Translations under genes and position numbers: made by a program | Assembly: GCA_036924285.1 (NCBI GenBank) | Contig: JAYKYS010000009.1 | Coordinates: forward strand, 14,694,001 to 14,758,000 | Reading direction: 5' to 3' | Length of the DNA: 64,000 bases | Source of the DNA: Asterella californica | Taxonomy: Eukaryota; Streptophyta; Marchantiopsida; Marchantiales; Aytoniaceae | The notes under the pieces: model-generated | Seen by the model: only the letters and a program-made list of their open reading frames with translations | What the model was told of the DNA's origin: nothing | Database searches by the model: none | Part shown: positions 10,154-22,870 of the stretch, piece by piece | Numbering within the stretch: position 1 is the first letter of the stretch | Layout: each line of letters opens with the position of its first letter

Positions 10154-10903
10154 AGACTTCTATATATACAACAAAATTTTTGATATCCTCTGTTGGTTGT
10201 ATCTTGGAGTTGTTTAAACTGTTGTAAACCACTTTAAATTTTGTATTTTTTTTTCTTTTGTTTGAAGGGTTGAGCCCCAAGTTTCCTAAACTTCGTTTAT
10301 CCACCCTTTATCCACCCTTTATCCGATCTTAGGTATATCATTTACAAACGATGGTTTATTGTCTTTTTGGTTTTCGTGTCCCCGATGGTTTATTGTCTCG
10401 CGAAGTTGATTTTATCTATGAACTTCTCCTAACATCGATAAACATTATTCGTCCCTCAAACCTAAACACAGAACATCACGCCTTTCTCTTTTTCGTGTTG
10501 GCGAAAATATACACAGGAAAAATTTGAGAAAAGATACCTCTGTGAGTCGAAGAAGACGGGAGCGGTTTTTTGGTGACAGATGGACCTTTTGGACAGGTTT
10601 CCACAACCTGTTCCAAAACAGGTTTCAAAACTTCTACTTCTAATTTTGCTTGTAATAACTGTAACCACTACTTTCTAACGCCGATCATGAGCTTTTGCTA
10701 GCTTGTACCCAAACCTAAAACTCAATGGAAAGCACCAATATCACTATTGAAAGCACCAAAATCACTCTCGAGGGGAGTTGAATCCCTTGGACTGCACCTG
10801 TTGCAGCGAGAGTTCACCCCTCTCTTCTCATTGACAACTACTGTCAATGGATCCTTGGGAGAGAGAGACCTACTGCCAAAAGAGAAACAAACAAGTCACA
10901 TGT
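10154..10903. other. No recognisable gene
   Basis: AT-rich DNA after the transposase pseudogene. It contains a short tandem TTTATCCACCC repeat (~10298-10325) and a repeated CGATGGTTTATTGTCT (~10346 and ~10385). No coding motif is seen on either strand. Confidence 0.4.
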
Positions 10904-11335
10904 CTAAGCAGCTATGAAGCCTACGTGAACTTCCCCAGGTGACTCCCAAGTTTTCTGTATTGCACTCTGTAAATCGTCTGGGAAAGCAGTACGTTCAACA
11001 AAACCCACAACTTTCGCAAGCTGTCTATATACTTTGAACCGCTGCCACTTCGGCTCAGTCTCCATGTATGAGAAACATGCACATGTCAACAGTGGTGTCA
11101 CATCCATCTGAAGCTCCCTCGCAAAATTATCGCATGCCAAACAGTATGATGGAAAGAGACCTCTCAGTCGCTCCTCATTGAAGAGTCTTGAACTACGGCT
11201 CCTCTCTGTCCCGCTCTCATAGTTTGGCCACGAAAATCTCCAAAAACTTTCGATAAGTGTATCAAGTCGGGGTTCGGCCCAAGAACCACTCATCAAGAAC
11301 CTCAGAAAAGATCTCACCATCATGGCTCGATCCAA
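10904..11335 (-). CDS. Hypothetical protein, 143-codon open frame
   Basis: Not recognised. The frame begins with TTG at 11335; the first ATG is four codons downstream, and an in-frame stop lies just upstream, so the ORF is complete as a single exon. The product has regular amino-acid composition, several Trp residues (SFWRFSWPNY) and a Cys pair (TCACF). It has no signal peptide, membrane segment or known motif. It stands alone between transposon debris and a minisatellite. It may be an exon of a larger gene or a chance frame. Confidence 0.3.
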   Translation of the reverse strand: MDRAMMVRSFLRFLMSGSWAEPRLDTLIESFWRFSWPNYESGTERSRSSRLFNEERLRGLFPSYCLACDNFARELQMDVTPLLTCACFSYMETEPKWQRFKVYRQLAKVVGFVERTAFPDDLQSAIQKTWESPGEVHVGFIAA

Positions 11336-11483
11336 CGTCCGTCTTCATCTTTTGCAGAAAAGATCTCTGTCAGCAATAACCGAGAAGAAGGCAAGACTCT
11401 TCACTCAGAACTGTGGAGCTTGAAATCGTCTGTCCAAAACCCTCTTACTTCGAGCACAATACACTATCGGAGAAGCACCAGAC

Positions 11484-11790
11484 TGTGTAGATGGAACACC
11501 AGAGCCTGAAGCAACGACGACAACAGCACCATCAACAACGGTAGCGGTAGCAGCAGCGGCAGATAGGTGAAGTCGACACTATGACGAAGTAAGATGAGAT
11601 AGTCACTGTGTAGATGGAACAACGGAGCCTGAAGCAACGATGGCAACAACGGCAACAACAGCAACAACGGTAGCGGTAGCAGCAACGACAGATAGGTGAA
11701 GTCCACACTATGACGAAGTAGTCCGAGATAGTCCTTGTGTAGATGGAACACCGGAGCCTGAAGCAACGACGGCAACAGCGGCAGATAGTC
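11484..11790. repeat. Minisatellite, ~125-bp unit, about 2.5 copies
   Basis: The block starting TGTGTAGATGGAACA recurs at 11484, 11607 and 11735 (periods 123 and 128 bp). Each unit contains a variable GCAACAACGG-type trinucleotide run. A minus-strand Leu-rich open frame over this block is a by-product of the repeat. Confidence 0.8.
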
Positions 11791-11819
11791 TCGAAGACTA
11801 TTAGCTAAAGTCCAACGAG

Positions 11820-12240
11820 ATGGTCATTACCTAAAGTCCAACGAGATGGTCAGTCCAAATGAAATTAGCGATGTTACTCACAGTAAACGCAAGCGAAATG
11901 GAGCCAAGCGCACAAAAACGTTAATGCTTCCAAGGTAATCAATTAGATCAAAGACGAGTTGAGAAAACTAGCGGAAAGAGAAGGAGGTAATGCAATCGCT
12001 CGTAAACTTAGAGAAATAATAAACAAGGTGCATTTCAAACCAGCCGCCAGGTGATCGAGTGCTCTCAGAGCCAAAGCCAAGCCACAGACGGGGGTAACGC
12101 CATCGCTAGCAAATAGAGAAAGAATAAACTACTGCATCCACTACCAGCCGCCAGGTGATGAGTGCACTCAGAGCCGAAGCCGAGCCTGAGAAAGAGAAAA
12201 CGTCATCGACGATGATCGAGTGCACTCAGAGCCGAAGCCG
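11820..12240. repeat. Short dispersed repeats
   Basis: AAAGTCCAACGAGATGGTCA occurs twice near 11820-11860. A block with GAGTGC(T/A)CTCAGAGCC occurs three times between about 12056 and 12238; the first two copies are preceded by CAGCCGCCAGGTGAT. No gene is evident. Confidence 0.6.
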
Positions 12241-12809
12241 TACCAATCTGATCCCACCAGTTCACATGCCGGAACCCTACCTCCCGTCGGGAACTGAGGC
12301 TTCCAGCGCTCCGGCTCCTGAAAAAAAAAGTCGCTACAGTGACAAAAAGACCTACGCGTGCGAGGGTGGGCCTTTTATAGTGGGAGTTGTGGTTTAATAT
12401 GGCTGCCCAAACAAGCGCACACCGGGCAGGTGTAGTGAAATGTGAAAGGGGCTGTAGGGCTGTAGAGCTGCTATAAGGTGAATTGGGGGTACATTTCACA
12501 AGGTAGCGCAGTAGCGTATCGGCGGATGAGTCCGTGTGGGATAGAGCGGTTTCATGTTCGAAATTCAGAATCAAATTTTATGCGACCGCAGGTCGCAGGC
12601 TTAGGGTTCTAACTTCCTTCTGTTAGAGAGAAGTGAGTCTCAGAGATTTCTCGGGTTTAGGTGATAGCTTTGCAGATCGCGTAATTACATACTTGAGGTA
12701 ACATAAACGGGCAGGGAGAAATTTCACAGGCACGGAAAGTGATGGTCGGTCTCAATTAATTCTCACGTGAAAATACTACATTTGTCAGTCAAAAGGTGGA
12801 GAGGCTGGA

Positions 12810-13330
12810 GGGTCCATATGGACCACAGCTGTGGTTGGAGGAGAGAAAACACGTTATCATAATTAGTTGCATCAGTCTCTTGGTTTGGGTTTGGGCGCAG
12901 TTTTGGTTTAAAAATCTGTTGTGGTGTTTTTTAGCATACGTGTTCTCGCGAGACGAGAGTTTCACGACCATATTCATGCTCTTGGCAGGTTGCTGATGCC
13001 GCTGTTGGTGAGATTAGAGATGATGGAAATCTTTTCGTTCTTGATAGGTTGTTGTCGCTATTGTTGATGGAGACTGGAAATGATGCTAATCGATCTACAT
13101 AGATAGGGACACACGTGGAGGAGGAGAGAAAACAAACGAGCATTATTGGATTGTCATTCAGTTGGTTTGGGTTTAGATACTATTCATATGTTATTTGTTG
13201 TATTCTAGTACACGTTCTTGATGCGAGACAAGATGTAGGACGAGATTTTTCTTATTTCGTTGTCTGTTGACAGGCAGGAGGTATGCCTTATTGAGATTTC
13301 ACTGGCGCTGTTGGAGATGATGATAATCTG
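12810..13330. repeat. Diverged tandem repeat, ~280-bp unit
   Basis: GGAGAGAAAACA followed after ~45 bp by TTGGTTTGGGTTT occurs at ~12838 and ~13123. A related GCTGTTGG(T/A)GA...GATGATG(G/A) block follows at ~13010, ~13060 and ~13308. The copies are strongly diverged; short open frames here have no recognisable motifs. Confidence 0.45.
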
Positions 13331-13339
13331 TGTTGCCGT

Positions 13340-14947
13340 CTATGCGGAAAGAAAATACGCGTCCGTTCAGATTATTAAGATAAATATTAACAGTCTGCAC
13401 TGTGCACAACTTTACTCGAGAGGAGTTTTTCTCATTTCCTTGATACATCCGAGAAAGTTTTGCTGTTGCCAGATTCCATTTGTTTATGTGAGGCGATTGG
13501 TGTTTTTGCTGGATTGAAATCACTGCCCACTCTTCTTGCTCCGTTGTCCGGACTCATTTATGATCTTATTCTCCCACTTTGGATTTTCTCTACTTGCTTT
13601 CTAGCTCTTTTGCTTGGTTTTGAGTACATAGACATAACACTTTCCTACATGATATCACAACGTTTTGCTTTTGTTAATATAAGATAACATAGGTTTTTGA
13701 TAGCCTCTTAGGCCAAGATGGATTATGCTCATAGAACGCTTTGATCCCCATTGCAGAAATGCTCCTTGTACACGTATCGACACATTACTCAGAAAGACAT
13801 TTTATAGTCTCAACAGATAAAACTACGCATGATGGCTACCTCTTTCAACACAGAAGGATGAGCAAGATTCGATAGAACATTCTTCACTCACTAGAAACAC
13901 AAGTTAATGCTTTGCTTGGATTTTGAAGATGTTCTCAGTGTCGTGTTGCATGATAGTCTGTATAATGAAAGATGATAACAAAAGGAGTTTTCTTCCACTG
14001 TGTACGTAGTTGTAATGGAAGCTACCAAGGAGTTTGTTAAGCTGGGCATGTGCTAAGCTAGGACCAAGCTAGACAAGCTGCCCCTTAGCTTATATTCCAA
14101 AGAACTACTAAAAAGTCACGAAGGTATCAGGTGGATGCTCTTCTTGATTAGAGGAGGCACGTGTTTTCACTTATGCGGAATAAAGTTATACGTTGATGTT
14201 TGCATCATTTCTAGTTTAAGAAAGTAACAAAAGAGGAAACTCTGTCGTTTTCCGTTGGTGACTCTGATTCATTATCTGATGACATCATCAAGTATGTCTT
14301 CTTGAGTAGAGTACAATTTTAGTTCTTCCGTTATTAAAAGCGGAGATGTATAGTGGAAGTAACATCCAAAAAGCTAGCAAAGGAGATAAAAGTAAGTTCT
14401 GTAGGCTTGTGTACAAGTCTCTTTACTTTATTAAACGGAAATTGGAGCCAGCTCAATGCAAGGGGCGCCCACCTAAAAAAAAGAGGTCCTTGGATCAAAT
14501 CCTCTTGGCTCATGTTTCTTATCTCAATATGTTGACCTCCTGTATGGGAGTCTATGTTGGGTGTGTGGCTAAGTCTTGCACATTTAAGGGCGAGAGATTA
14601 GTATCTTTCTAAACTGTGGACTTCTTAAAACATGAGTTCTTGACCTAAGCCTCCGCTGCAACCAAAGTTATGATTTGGGAGATACTTGATACATCTATGG
14701 GAGGGCTGTAAGTCCTGTGGGGTGGTCTTGTAGTTATGGCTTAGGCTCTAAACTCGTGGCTTGATTTATCTGGGTTGCATCAAGATGACATCGAGAAATT
14801 TTTATTAAACAAGGAGTCAGCTTAGCTAGGGGGTTGCTTGATAAGTAAATGTGCGTATAAGGACATAAAGACCCCATCTTAACTAAGGGGTTTGTTCTTT
14901 AGATAAATCGACGTGCGGTGGAAGTTCGAGAGACATTGTAGAGAATA
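13340..14947. other. No recognisable gene
   Basis: Only short open frames. A stretch near 14395-14450 reads VYKSLYFIKRK, faintly like a copia RT motif, but without supporting context. Nothing else is supported. Confidence 0.35.
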
Positions 14948-14958
14948 CTCTGATACCA
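14948..14958 (-). other. Candidate retrotransposon primer-binding site
   Basis: On the minus strand this reads TGGTATCAGAG, the plant tRNA-iMet primer-binding sequence shared by the two complete LTR elements in this window. It lies left of an LTR-like block, consistent with a minus-strand element whose body would extend leftward, but no gag or pol is recognisable there. Confidence 0.5.
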
Positions 14959-14959
14959 C

Positions 14960-16400
14960 ACTTCTGTCAAAGTTCTAGGATCTCAGGGCGGGGTTCGGGG
15001 GTCCAAATTTCACACTAAGTCAAAAACCCACGCACCACCTCCAATTCGTCGTCCAATCCTTCGAACCTACTGACAGATCACACTTACTCACTCAATTTCT
15101 TCAGGATCGACGATAACACACTCTACCGACCTGTCACCAAGATCCAACGTACTCAATCCATCGCTCAACACACACATTTGATCGAGCCCACAATCCGACT
15201 CATATAAGACACATGTCCTCACAGACAAATCCACGGTACTCCCCCAGAGTATACACTTAGGTTGGAACTAGACCACGGCTCCTACTAGCTCATGTCTACG
15301 TCTAATCGACCTCAGGCACAGTCTCCTTATGACCTCGAGCTCTCTCGCTACCAAAACTATCACTGGAAACTGTCACCTACATAACTTAGATACACGAGGT
15401 TTCCTCGAGGGAACGGTGTGTATACACATACGAAGAAACCTATCAGTGATAGATTTGCTATCATCGGCTACTATGCATCTGCTCGCTGTCGTTCTCATTT
15501 GTCATCCGTCCCGGCCTCGGTCTACGTGTCCGCACTCTGTCCAGCGATTATACCTTGTGCTAGGTCTCCGTCGCCTATCCCTTGCCCCCGCATAGCCTGC
15601 TCCCGCGTGCGAGGCGTTTGACCAGGAGCGACTCCACCTAGGTGAGGAACCCTAATTTCTCGATCAATCACCGCCTGCCACGTGGAGCGGAGCAGGGATT
15701 GAGGAGAGTAACGATTAGTGGTCAGCTACGCTGATTGGCTGGGAATGGGAGTCGAGGCGTCGTGGAAGTCGAGACGTCGTCTTTTTCAAGAAAGGCGTTT
15801 CGTCTTCAAGACGTCCTGCGTGGGATGACGCCGCACTTGCGTCGGCCTACTCCACTTTGGACTTCGTCCGCTCGACCTTGGTTCTCGTTCCTTCTTCCTT
15901 TTCATACTCAGTTTCTGTGTCATCCACTCGGACCTCGTCTTCTCTACTTTCTTCGCACGTACCACGGCTTGTTATGACGGACCTCTCTGTGCGTACCGCG
16001 TGATGACGCTTCGTCTCTCGTTCTTCACGGCTCTCGTGTGTGGGCTTAGGTGACCCTCAAGGCCCTCTTTCTATGTGTCATTGCTGGAGTGGCTCGCGGA
16101 GTGGTCAGGGGTAGCCCCTTACCAAAAATACCCTTGGCTCCAAAGCTGCCTTAGTCTAAATTAATCGGTCCGAATCAAAAGCTCCTACTCCTACTTCCTA
16201 AAGCCGTGGTCTAGGGACTTAGTTATTTTGCGGGAACGTATTGGGGGTTTGTCCATTTAATCACTACCGACTTGATTAATCAAAGATACATTAAGGTCAT
16301 GAGGGTTAGTACTCGAACTGCTTATCTGGAGCCTTCGGCCTTGGACTCGTAAGGATAAGCACGAGTGCTTATTACATACAACCAAACAAATAAGGAGATG
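14960..16400 (-). repeat. Putative LTR of a minus-strand Ty3/gypsy element
   Basis: Non-coding block between a primer-binding site on its left and the 3' end of a gypsy pol on its right, the position an LTR would hold. No second copy lies in the window, so neither end can be fixed and the call is positional. Confidence 0.3.
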
Positions 16401-16411
16401 TGTCCTCATAT

Positions 16412-18946
16412 CTACAACTTCTCCTTCGGATAAAGATCTCCATAATATACTCTGGTTTGACGCTCGTAAGCGGCCCTCAGAGGCAAGTTTTGATAAGTGC
16501 ACCTTGTTACTGGTAGTCGTAACTTCAAGTCAGATCTCTGGCCGACTGCAAATTTGGTGGCATCAAGAACAAGGTACTTGTGGTGCCCGTCCTCGGACAA
16601 AAATCTGATAGGGTCTTGCAATCAGCATCCAGGGTATCTCGACCAGGGTGATCTAAGTCTGAGCAGTGATCTCTCTGCCTACCCATTCTATCAGTAGCTC
16701 TACCCTTTCGGATCGAGAGCTAGGACCAGGAACACTTCGTTGGTCGAGCACCCGACTGATCGTCATATCAGACATCATCGATAAGTGCTCGAGCACATGG
16801 GTCCATTTCTGGATCCTCCATGGCAAGTTTAAGTCATCTGGAGAAAACTTCTTAAGATTCGATACATGTATTATAGGGTGGTACCCCTGCATGCTAACTA
16901 GAAATGAAAGATGATAACTCATTGGGATACCTTTCTCAAGACCTCGAAAGGACTAGTCCATCTGGGGATGAACTTACCAGTCATCCCTTGGGGTATGGAG
17001 TAATTCTTTGTTTTCAGCCATACTCTATCCCCAACTTCCAACAGTACATCTTTCCTACACATGTTGGCGTACTTTACATATCTCACCTGGGCCTTCAGAA
17101 TGTTTTCCTTGGCCTGGTGGAGTATATATGACTGTAGGCCTAGGAACTTAGCTACGTCTAGAGGACTCTCTCGGATGACCCTCTCAAATTCGACTGACTG
17201 TAAGACTAGGATAGTGGGAGATACATGGGACTTGTTTCCCCTGTATACGAGCTCAAAAGACTTGTAGCCGGTGGCCGTATGAATGGAGTCATTGTACGTG
17301 AATTCAATGAGGTCCAGGTGTGATGACCAGTCACTCTGGTCCCTCAATATGTAGTTCTTGATACCTGGTTCAATCACCTGGTTAACTCTCTCGCTTTGCC
17401 CATCGATCGGGGGATGGTAGGCTGCTGTAAATTTGAGCTAGGTGCCTAGTTGCGAAAATAAAGTAGTCCAGAACTCATTTGAAAACCAGAAATCATTATC
17501 CGATATCAGTTCTCTGGGGAGTCCGTGGTACTTAAAGATATGGGTTAAGAACAGTTTAGCAACCTCGGGTGCAGAGATCACAGTAGTACAAGGTATGAAG
17601 TGAGCCATATTACTAAGACGGTCTACTACTGTCAAGATACAGTGGTACCTTTAGGAAGAGGGTAATTGTACTATGAAATCCATCGTAAGGCTTTCTCATA
17701 GATTTTCGAGTATTGGGAGGGCTGGAGGAGGCCTGAGGGCTTCTGATGTTCAGGTTGGACTGCTGACACACCAGACAACTCTCAACATACCTTGAAACAT
17801 CTGCACTTAGCCCTGGCCAAAAATATCTTTGCCAGATCGGGTGTAGAGTTCGAGCCTGACCTCCATGACTGACCGAGGGAGCATCATGCTCCTCGTACAG
17901 TACTCGAGCTCTAAGGGGACATGGGGGAATGTAAAGCCTATTCTGTTTATAAAACCAACATCCCTCTCTCTTAGTTAGGTGTCTCATCCCCTGGTTATTT
18001 ATACTTTGTCTAGATCATTCGATAGCTTGGGGGTCTAGGGCAGTGGCTGTGCGACAAACTCTAAAAGATTCGTGTGATGGGCCGAAGTCAAGGCGAGAAC
18101 CTGCCTGGAGAGAGCATCGGCCAGGACATTCTCTTTGCTCTTTCGATACCTCCAGGTTAAGGTGTACCTTGACAACTCTAGTTGCCACCTTTGCTGTTTC
18201 AGCGACAGTTTAGGTTTGGTCACGAAGTATGTGTTAGAGATATTATTGGTTACTACGGTTACTTCACTGGGAAGCAAGTAGTTCTCCCATCTCTTCAAAC
18301 ACCAGATAACTGCCAACATTTCCTATTCATGTGTCTCCCATCTAACCTCTTGCTCACTTAGGCGATGAGACTCGAAGGCTACTCGGTGATCTTTCTAGAT
18401 GAGTACCCCACGGATGGTCAACTTCGAGGTATCAGTGTGGACTTCGAAAGGTTGATTTAACTCGGAGAGTATCAACACTGGTGCCTCGGTTAGGGCTTTC
18501 TTGAGTGCCTCGAAGACCTTTTGCTGAGGGAGGTTCAAGGCAAATACTTTCTTCGCATCTCGTAACAAGTCAAAAATGAGAAAAGCAATGTGGCCGAACT
18601 TCCTTATGAATTTGTGGAAGTACGATGCTAACCCCAAAAAGGACATGATCTCTGCCACATTCTTTGGGACCGGCCAGGTTTGGATAGACTGTACTTTGCG
18701 CTATTGTTGTGAACTCCCTCCTTGTCTATCAAGCAACCAAGAAAGACAACACTCCTGGCCGAAAGAACATTTCGAGGCTTTAAGGACTAGCTTCTCTTTC
18801 TCCAACTTACGAAAAATAGCCTCCACATCTTCGAGGCGTTCCTTCCAAGTTGGGGAGTAAACTATAATGTCATCTAGGTAAACTACTACCGAATCATCCA
18901 GCTGGTCTCGTAATATGTCATTCATCAATCGGCAAAAGAGAGACAA
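16412..18946 (-). pseudogene. 5'-truncated, decayed Ty3/gypsy pol (RT, RNase H, integrase, chromodomain-like end)
   Basis: Read on the minus strand, collinear fragments give a gypsy pol. 18701-18946 holds the reverse transcriptase catalytic motif VVYLDDIIVYS. 18395-18658 is the RT to RNase H connection (MSFLGLASYF, VHTDTSK); 18035-18319 is RNase H (WRYRKSKENVLADALSR). 17613-17987 is the integrase zinc domain (ARVLYEEHD, CLVCQQ). 17438-17635 starts the integrase core (MTVVDRLSNMAHF); 16919-17377 is the C-terminal integrase with GDRVWLKTKN. 16653-16922 has a chromodomain-like segment (SRVLDQR ... ELLIEWVGRE). Fragments are split by stops and frameshifts. Sequence upstream of the RT catalytic motif, plus gag and protease, is missing; homology stops at ~18960. 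Confidence 0.85.
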
Positions 18947-18959
18947 GGGAGAAGATTTT

Positions 18960-21940
18960 GATTACCGAAGACATTGATGATGAAACTAAGACGTGAATAA
19001 AGTTTCATGAGTCTTGAGAAGCTTATTTGCACAAATTTGAGTGTTTGATTGACCTTGATGGATACAAGAGATCATATTTAATTTTTGATCGCTGGCAGCA
19101 GTTTGTTTTCCTTTTGATCACTCTCATAATCAATCACAGCCAAGAGGTCCACCTTTCTCAAGAAAGACTCTCTCCACGATATCGGAGTGATCTACGGATC
19201 GGTATCTCGATCAGGAGCAACAACTATTGAATGGAAAACTCTACGACATGCATAGTATGGATAGAGTTGGAGAAGAAAATTAACTAGTGTAGAAGTTGAA
19301 GTGCGTTGGAAGTAACCAACAATAATAAGACGAATTGTATATGAGTGGATATATAGTATCACAGAGCTCCAGTAGAGCGCAACAACGTGCAAGTAACTAG
19401 CTGTAGTGAGGTGTAGTGTATATACTATGGCTATGTTGGAGTGTAGGTAGACCAAGAGGCTAGATTGCATCCGACTAAATGATAGTGTACCGAATCCTGT
19501 AAAATGTTGTCTTGTCCTAAAACATGAAAGTTACGGTGAAAATCAGAGTTGTGACGATGGTCGATAGAAATCTTCGTTTTTCTTATCGGTGTGTTCTTTT
19601 GCTTCATGACCGGCTGTGTTGCATTTTAACATTTTAAATTGTATGAGTAGGAACTGTACGAGCAGTAAGAGCAAGCCAGTACGAACTATTAGGCAGCAAG
19701 AGAGACATACATGTGTTATCTTCATAGACTCTGCTAGCTCTCAGATTACTGCTCCAAAGTGCTACAAATGGACATATATTCCGGAATAGTATGAACATCA
19801 TGGAAGTTGAGTACCATTCGTGTCCTTGGATATGTGAGGGACCCTGCGAGAATGTACTCCTCTTCATCGACCAATCTGAGTCAAGTTGGTCAAGTAACGA
19901 GCAAGACTTTGCACAAAGAAAATATTATTTATGTCGGCTATGGTGAGCCTCAGCCTTGTCTTTCATACAGTAGTCATACATACCGATGAAGTTATGGAGA
20001 CCTCTGTTACTCAGTTGTTTTATACAAACTTCCCCTCCTAGTGGTTTTCTTCTCCCTTCCGGCCTAGAATCGTCACGAGGCGCTGTTTGACATGAACATT
20101 ATTACTAGCATGAAGATAGATAACACCCTGTACATGCAAATGTAATAGACTTTTCTCTATCTCGATGGATAGTACAATCATGCACTCATATTCAAGAAAT
20201 TTATAGAGAAACGATCAGTATTTCTCCATATCTAGATCTCCACCGGTGCAATTCACGGTAACCAATAGTTCAAGTTGTTTCGAGTTCAACACCCTACGTG
20301 TTCTTATCGCTAGAGGTGGCACAGTCAGACGTTTCACTCTGACAGCATGTCTCAACAACATGTGAGTGAAATGGATAGTCTTTGCAAGTGAATCTCAAAC
20401 AGTGAGGATCCACGTCTTTGCATACGCAGTGGATGCACTTGAGGTGATATACAACAACGACAGCAGGTTTGAGAAGATGACCACCGACTGATGATTGAAG
20501 AGATTTTGGAAAGAAAAAAATTCTAGATTTAGAATCGTGTAAGATTATCCAAGCTCATTCCAAATGGATATAATGGAAGGGATCTATAACGGATAAGTCG
20601 GAGAACGGACGGATAAGTCGGAGAACGTACTGCCCTCCATCGACCGGAAAAGAAACAATATTCAAATGCTGCAAAAATACAAAGGAAAAACACATGAGTA
20701 GCATGTAAGTCAGTGGAGAGAACGTGAAGCACAACGCAAAGACGCGTAAGCCAAGAAGATAAGAACCTCAAAGAAATTCCAGCATTCGACCATGTTGCTA
20801 TAGGCTCCAGCTGGTTGGAGCCTACAGCAAACGAGCGGCAAAACAAGAAACCATTCTGAAGTCGCTTCAGTAAGCGACTATAACCTTGTTGTATCATCTT
20901 ATCACAAAGGACAAGGCAAGCAGCGAATGAAAATGAGCTCGAAATAAAGTCGTCAATGATAGCAATGCCCAAATGAATATCCAAGCAGTGGAAATAGATT
21001 CTCGTCTTCGATGCACCGAAGACGATAACAAGAAACTGTTGGTTTCTCGTAACAAGTTTCCAAACCCGCCCTTAGCGTGTTATGAGTACCTACACAAAAT
21101 AAGAGTAGAAGAAGACAGCATGTCCGAACAAGCAGTAAATCATCACGGAAATTTACAAGCTGATGGGTTCAAATGGTCTGGACCAATTCTTTGGCAGACG
21201 ATAAAAACTTTTTGCAAATTCTGTTCCATTTTTGCTAAATTCGCATACTGCATCCGGAGTACAGCTAAATCTACGCAGATCAACCACGTCCACCCAAAGA
21301 ACCTGACGGTACTCCTCAAAAACGTTCGATGTACAATGCCGTGGGGAAAGATATTAGATTGTTGTAATTTTTTCAAATGAAATATTGTTACCTCATACGA
21401 ATCAGATTGCATCTTCGAGTAATCATGCGATAATATTCTGAACATATTCCTCTAAATTTTCTGAAAAATAGAATCTTTAGAGATTTGCAATACAAAAAAG
21501 CATATAACTGTAATATACACTCTGTTTTGAAATCAGAACTGAGAAGTTAGATGAGGTATAAAAGATCGTTTTATTCATTTTAATATAATATATATTGATA
21601 AAATAAAATCATCTTCAAAGAATTCTCACTAGACATTAGGAGAACAAGGAAGACTAAAATCTTGTATCATTATACACAATAGAGAGGTTATCACTATGTT
21701 ACATATGCCAAGTAGTGATCGTAAGGTTCTTTTACTATGAACATATTATGAATATATGTCCGCTTACTTCAAGTAGAACGGTGACGTCAAGAATAACAAA
21801 CAAATCAGGAGACCCCCAGGACGAACAAGAAGGAATGAAGATCCAAAGGGCCAAGCAACACAACACCTAGTAGAGTGAAGAGAAATATCAATTTAAGGAT
21901 AATATGCATGCATATGCTTCTAGAGCTTTTGTCCTGTGTG
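18960..21940. other. No recognisable gene
   Basis: Three kilobases between two retrotransposons. The longest open frames, 20529-20984 (-) and 20973-21380 (+), have no motif and no splice context. Sequence becomes AT-rich after 21360. Confidence 0.4.
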
Positions 21941-21945
21941 AAAGA
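21941..21945. repeat. Target-site duplication of the copia element (AAAGA), left
   Basis: AAAGA directly precedes the left LTR and recurs at 27276-27280 after the right LTR. Five base pairs is the usual length for LTR elements. Confidence 0.9.
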
Positions 21946-22174
21946 TGTAGAAAGATCGATACTTCGAGGACACTCCAAGAAGAGAGAGAGCGAGTAGACA
22001 AGGAAGTAAAATAGGAATGAGATGAGAGAGGCTTTGCTTCTCTCTGTATATATAGTGGAGGTGAGTACAAGGGAAACCCTAATGGTGGGTTAGCCCTCTA
22101 ACTAACTCTAACAACCCTAACCACTCCGGCTAATGGTAGCCGTCGATCTATTAGAGCTTGAGACTATATCAACA
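21946..22174 (-). repeat. 3' LTR of the copia element (229 bp)
   Basis: On the minus strand it starts TGTTGATATAG and ends TTTCTACA. A TATATATAG-type box at ~22048-22056 (plus strand) could serve as a promoter element. It matches 27047-27275 over its full length. Confidence 0.95.
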
Positions 22175-22869
22175 CTCCACTTCAAGCTCATCTCTACATC
22201 CTGTACTCCTAGACAATGTCTGAAAGCATCAAACTTATCTCTAGGCAACGCCTTAGTGAAGATATCGGCAACCTGATCTCCTGTGCTCACATAACTGAGC
22301 TCAATCTCTCCTGCAAGGACCTTCTCTCTAATAAAGTGATAGTGCACCTCAATGTGCTTCGTCCTAGCATGGAAAACAGGATTACTAGCTAACTTCATGC
22401 TGCTAATGTTGTCTGTATATACAACAACAGGATCTGTACACTCCACACCAATATCAGATAGCAGACATCGAAGCCAAATCGATTCGCATGTTGCGTTCGT
22501 TGCTCCTCGATACTCTGCTTCCGTGGATGACAAAGCAACTGTGGGTTGCTTCTTAGAAGCCCAGCTTATAGCAGCGCTTCCAAGTCCAAAAGCGTAACCT
22601 GACGTGGATCTCCTGTCGGCACTTCCTGCCCAATCAGCATCTGTGTAGCCATGTAACAACAATGGTCCACCGTATCGATAGTGAAGTCCGTACTGCATCG
22701 AGAACTTCAAGTAGTGGAGGATCCGCTTGACAGCCTCAAAATGTGGTCTCCGTGGTGACTGCATGAATTGACTAATCAGACCGACAGCATAGCTCAAGTC
22801 TGGTCTGGTGATGGTCAAGTAGATAAGACTCCCAACCATCTGTCTGTACATGCGTGGATCATCCAACAA
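22117..22869 (-). pseudogene. copia pol: RNase H domain
   Basis: 250 codons. Begins MLDDPRMYRQMVGSL, contains YTDADWAGSADRRSTSGY (RNase H active-site region), ALSSTEAEYRG, and TDNISSMKLASNP with HIEVHYHFIREKV at the end. This enzyme removes RNA from the RNA:DNA hybrid during reverse transcription. The frame is offset by one base from the reverse transcriptase; the shift lies near 22905. The last ~19 codons and the stop lie inside the 3' LTR. Confidence 0.9.
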
Positions 22870-22870
22870 C

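Noticed and set aside
11464..11775. 103-codon Leu-rich minus-strand open frame
   Set aside because: It is the translation of the ~125-bp minisatellite and repeats with it; no independent evidence of coding.
14353..14612. Possible copia reverse transcriptase trace (VYKSLYFIKRK)
   Set aside because: Only a few residues resemble the copia SLYGLKQ motif and no other RT block lies nearby in any frame.
20529..21380. Two overlapping open frames of 151 and 135 codons on opposite strands
   Set aside because: No recognisable domain, no splice context, surrounded by stop-rich DNA; most likely chance frames.
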